Assembly (NCBI GenBank): GCA_012103495.1
Contig: WLWR01000062.1
Location: 1-8,383 of the forward strand
Direction: 5' to 3'
Length of the DNA stretch: 8,383 bases
DNA from: Legionellales bacterium
GTDB lineage: Bacteria; Pseudomonadota; Gammaproteobacteria; WLWR01
Part shown: positions 6,572-8,383 of the stretch, piece after piece
How the letters are laid out: each line of letters opens with the position of its first letter
How positions within the stretch are numbered: position 1 is the stretch's first letter
The notes under the pieces: generated by a model
The model's database searches: none
The model's input: the letters and a program-made list of their open reading frames with translations, nothing else
Told to the model about the DNA's origin: nothing
Translations under genes and position numbers: made by a program

Positions 6572-6600
6572 TTTAAATACCCTATCGAGGACACATTCAA
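6572..6600 (-). promoter_or_regulatory. possible promoter of the acyl-CoA synthetase gene
   Basis: On the minus strand TTGAAT (6595-6600) and TTTAAA (6572-6577) are 17 bases apart, each matching the sigma-70 consensus at four of six positions. The start would lie near 6565, giving a leader of about 50 bases before the GTG. In such AT-rich sequence a chance match is possible. Confidence 0.3.
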
Positions 6601-6786
6601 AATTTTACGAAATGCTTATAAACCAGATGAAGAATTGTGAGAAACAATCAAATTGATCGGTTTTGTCGTTGGGTATTGTTGCAAAGAAATTATTTGTATC
6701 ATTCATTTCTTCTGAACAATCAAAGCATCACTGTTGTTAAGCCACTGACTCGAACAAAAATGTTTGGTTATACAGGAGTAAAAATA

Positions 6787-6981
6787 ATGGGTTATTTCTT
6801 TCTATATGCCAGTAAGAGTTTCAAAATCCACATTCTATCTGTAGTGCGCCCCGAAGTTAGCCAAATTCATAATCTAAGAATAGGTATCATCAAAGCTATG
6901 CCATATGGTGGTTTTTCTGATAAACAACGGCTCAGTTTTGTAAGTGGCTTGTGCTTACCAGCTAAATGCTGGTGTTCGTAA
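6787..6981 (+). CDS. 64-codon ORF of unknown function
   Basis: The strongest evidence is the translation start: AGGAG lies 8 bases before the ATG. The product begins MGYFFLYASKSFKIHILSVV and ends CLPAKCWCS. It is basic and partly hydrophobic, without a recognisable domain. The frame can be extended back to a GTG at 6637, but that start has no ribosome binding site. The last codons overlap the first hairpin (ACCAGC/GCTGGT, 6957-6973) of the GCTGGC repeat cluster, so the C-terminus may be shaped by the repeats. It may be a small accessory gene, a decayed fragment or a chance ORF. Confidence 0.3.
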   Translation: MGYFFLYASKSFKIHILSVVRPEVSQIHNLRIGIIKAMPYGGFSDKQRLSFVSGLCLPAKCWCS

Positions 6982-7091
6982 TTGCATTGCCAGCCGATTT
7001 AATTTGATTAAATCGTTTAAAATCAAATGCTTAGATGTTTTGTGCCAGCACGCCAGCCAATGGCTGGCATTTGGCTGGTGGTTTGCTGGCA
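6957..7091. repeat. cluster of GCTGGC-core direct and inverted repeats
   Basis: Seen directly: ACCAGC/GCTGGT hairpin (6957-6973), a GCCAGCC copy near 6990, a perfect GATTTAAT/ATTAAATC palindrome with a 3-base loop (6996-7014), then a nested structure. Its outer arms are TGCCAGCA (7043-7050) and TGCTGGCA (7084-7091); its inner arms are GCCAGCC (7052-7058) and GGCTGGC (7062-7068). GCTGGY cores start at 7063, 7074 and 7085, exactly 11 bp apart, so they face the same side of the helix. It could be a multi-site operator, an iteron-like replication or recombination site, or a repeat-element remnant. Confidence 0.5.
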
Positions 7092-7483
7092 GGTGAATAT
7101 TGTATGTCGCACACAAAACTTTTATAACTCTTTGATAATTAAATGAAATTATCCGTGGTGCGAAGGGTGTGTGTTTTTTTAGGCGGCCGCTAGGCGTTGG
7201 GGGAATGCTGATTTTTCGATTGGGTGTTTTTTATCGAAAGGAGATTTTCAATAATTAGCATGAAGGGGGTGAGGGGAAAGTTTTCCCTTCAGGGATTGTG
7301 TACTAGATTGATTTTTCATCACAAATTTGAGTGAGGCAGCAAGCTTGTTTGTGATAGTATAAAAACTTACTAATGAAGTAATTTCGAGCAAATGACTATC
7401 TTACTTTAAGAGAGAGCTTGAGAATCTTAGTATTACCAAGCAAAAAAAGTTTACTGATCAATGAGCACTAGAGGTTTTGTCAC
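6982..7483. other. non-coding region upstream of the AbiJ-like gene
   Basis: Beyond the GCTGGC repeats this region holds an inverted repeat GATAATT/AATTATC (7134-7153) and a short GC-rich patch with the palindrome GCGGCCGC (7183-7190). A hairpin with 7-bp arms TTTCGAT/ATCGAAA follows (7214-7239), then a tight hairpin at 7271-7290. A 24-codon ORF at 7260-7334 is too short and too far (16 bases) from GGAG to support. TATAAA at 7358-7363 could be the -10 of the AbiJ-like gene, without a clear -35. No known riboswitch or RNA gene was recognised. Confidence 0.4.
7271..7290. repeat. tight 9-bp hairpin (one G-U pair)
   Basis: Arms 7271-7279 and 7282-7290 (core GGGAAA/TTTCCC) can pair over nine positions with one wobble and nearly no loop. 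It is not followed by a T-run on either strand, so an intrinsic terminator is unlikely. It lies in the long leader region before the AbiJ-like gene. Confidence 0.35.
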
Positions 7484-8311
7484 ATGAGTAGCCTTACGGA
7501 TAGCGAAAAGCATTATCTTAAAAAACTTCTTGATATGGATCATGGCTATGTTCTTGATTATACTGATGCAACCTACGCGGAGGTTTTCCGTCGCCACAAG
7601 ATTGATATTCACGGAGAAAAATACCAAACCTGGGGCACCTCGAAGGCAAAAAAGATGCAGGCATTCTGGGAACAAGAACCAGATGCTGTGGTTAGTCAGG
7701 TGCTTTCGGAGATGCTTGATTCTTATAAAGCTAATTGCGACCTGAATGGTCACACAATAGATATTGGTCTTCTGGATAAGTGTCAAGAAATTGTCAAGAG
7801 ATTATCAGGAAAAACTTCTGCTAGGATAGCTGAGACTATATCGAGCTTTCTTGATAAAGAATTTGTTATTTCGAATATTAATGAGCTACCTATTGAGGGG
7901 CAGATTATTTCAATAATTGAATCGCGCTTGACAGAGATGAAAAAGGCTTTGGATGTAGGTGCACACCTTTCAGTGATTTTTCTATGTGGTAGTGTTCTAG
8001 AGGGTGTTTTACTTGGAGTTGCACAGAAGAATCCGGAACAGTTTAACCGATCTCCTACTAGCCCGAAAGATGCACAAGGAAAAGCGAAACCTTTGCATGA
8101 ATGGAGTCTTGCTCATTTCATAGACACTGCTTACGATATTAAGTTGCTGGGACTGGACGTGAAAAAGTTCAGCCATGAACTAAGAGAATTTCGTAATTAC
8201 ATTCATCCTTATGAGCAAATGAAATCTAAGTTCAAACCAGATGAACACACTGCTAAAGTCTGTTTTCAAGTTTTAAAAGCAGCACTTGCTAATCTTATTG
8301 GAGATAGATAA
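7484..8311 (+). CDS. AbiJ-like abortive infection protein (AbiJ-NTD3-type + HEPN-like)
   Basis: A 275-residue soluble protein with two parts. Residues 4-80 carry LTDSEKHYLKKLL, GYVLDYTDATYAEVF (21-35), DIHGEKYQTWGTSKAKKMQAF split over 41-61, and FWEQEPDAVV. This matches my memory of the AbiJ N-terminal domain 3 family, found ahead of various effectors in phage-defence genes. The C-terminal part, about 140-272, is helical. GAHLSVIFLCGSVLEGVLLG (159-178) and HELREFRNYIHPYEQ (231-245) have the layout of HEPN RNase domains, with Arg234-x6-His241 (or Arg237/Asn238 with His241) as the candidate catalytic pair. By analogy it would cut RNA on infection and stop phage by halting the host cell; this is inference. 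GAGG at 7471-7474, 9 bases before the ATG, supports the start. No antitoxin-like partner is adjacent. A serine integrase elsewhere in the window fits island-borne defence cargo. Confidence 0.8.
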   Translation: MSSLTDSEKHYLKKLLDMDHGYVLDYTDATYAEVFRRHKIDIHGEKYQTWGTSKAKKMQAFWEQEPDAVVSQVLSEMLDSYKANCDLNGHTIDIGLLDKCQEIVKRLSGKTSARIAETISSFLDKEFVISNINELPIEGQIISIIESRLTEMKKALDVGAHLSVIFLCGSVLEGVLLGVAQKNPEQFNRSPTSPKDAQGKAKPLHEWSLAHFIDTAYDIKLLGLDVKKFSHELREFRNYIHPYEQMKSKFKPDEHTAKVCFQVLKAALANLIGDR

Positions 8312-8360
8312 TCGTATATTCATCTCAATAAATAAGAGATTTTAAAAAGATAGAGTGCAT

Positions 8361-8369
8361 TGATATAAT
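8361..8369 (+). promoter_or_regulatory. extended -10 promoter at the right edge
   Basis: TGATATAAT is a perfect extended -10 element (TGnTATAAT) 49 bases after the AbiJ-like stop, with no strong -35. It would drive a plus-strand gene beyond the window, so that gene need not be in the AbiJ-like transcript. Confidence 0.4.
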
Positions 8370-8383
8370 AACTGAGATTGAAA

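Noticed and set aside
6388..6600. Minus-strand 70-codon frame overlapping the synthetase N-terminus
   Set aside because: It ends before the C8 tract, so a slip there would not fuse it to the enzyme, and the synthetase GTG has the better ribosome binding site.
6957..7091. CRISPR array
   Set aside because: The repeated units are only 6-8 bp, occur in both orientations, and lack uniform spacers or cas genes.
7183..7190. GCGGCCGC (a NotI site) as a sign of cloning-vector sequence
   Set aside because: The flanking bases are not a recognised polylinker and the surroundings look like ordinary AT-rich genomic DNA.
7451..7786. Minus-strand 111-codon frame opposite the start of the AbiJ-like gene
   Set aside because: It is antisense to the recognisable N-terminal domain and has no independent support.
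8322..8343. Intrinsic terminator after the AbiJ-like gene
   Set aside because: The stem ATCTC/GAGAT is only 5 bp with a 9-base loop and just three T residues follow.
83..8383. Second attachment site marking the right end of the element
   Set aside because: Scanning by eye for copies of the tRNA 3' segment on both strands found none, so the element boundary must lie outside the window.

Overview
The window looks like an accessory region of an AT-rich gammaproteobacterium. A Legionella/Coxiella-like host (Legionellales) is my best guess. It rests on the style of the cytosolic PAS histidine kinase, the serine integrase and a tRNA-Arg(ACG) whose acceptor stem ends CGGGCGC-G-CCA. This is recollection of family resemblance, not a search result.

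Left end (1-1992): a large serine integrase reads leftward and ends inside the 3' half of a tRNA-Arg(ACG) gene. Its last 14 codons are the antisense of the tRNA, and its stop codon covers the first base of the anticodon. No matching tRNA 5' half lies to the left, so this is not a normal chromosome-attL junction. It is better explained by an excised circular form or by elements stacked in tandem at one tRNA. A small helical protein of unknown function, also leftward, follows. The integrase has a recognisable promoter with a perfect 10-bp palindrome just upstream.

Middle (1993-6600): on the plus strand come a doubtful 80-codon ORF, a soluble PAS-HisKA-HATPase sensor kinase without a response regulator, and a 27-codon ORF that overlaps the kinase stop as GTGA and looks like the first residues of a receiver domain. 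Next is a DUF3050 heme-oxygenase-fold protein that shows a possible diiron ligand set. Converging on it with an 18-nt gap is a minus-strand acyl-CoA synthetase (ANL superfamily). That enzyme has a roughly 49-residue N-terminal extension, arginine-rich and free of acidic residues, ending next to a C8 tract.

Right end (6516-8383): nearly 1 kb of mostly non-coding DNA holds a weak 64-codon ORF, a cluster of GCTGGC-core direct and inverted repeats (three copies exactly 11 bp apart) and several hairpins. It is followed by a two-domain AbiJ-like protein (AbiJ-NTD3-type N-terminus plus a HEPN-like RNase C-terminus), a likely abortive-infection factor. A perfect extended -10 promoter at the right edge points to a further plus-strand gene beyond the window.

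Taken together, an integrase at a tRNA and an AbiJ/HEPN gene fit a genomic island with anti-phage cargo. Whether the kinase, DUF3050 and acyl-CoA synthetase genes belong to the same island cannot be decided here, because no second attachment site is visible.
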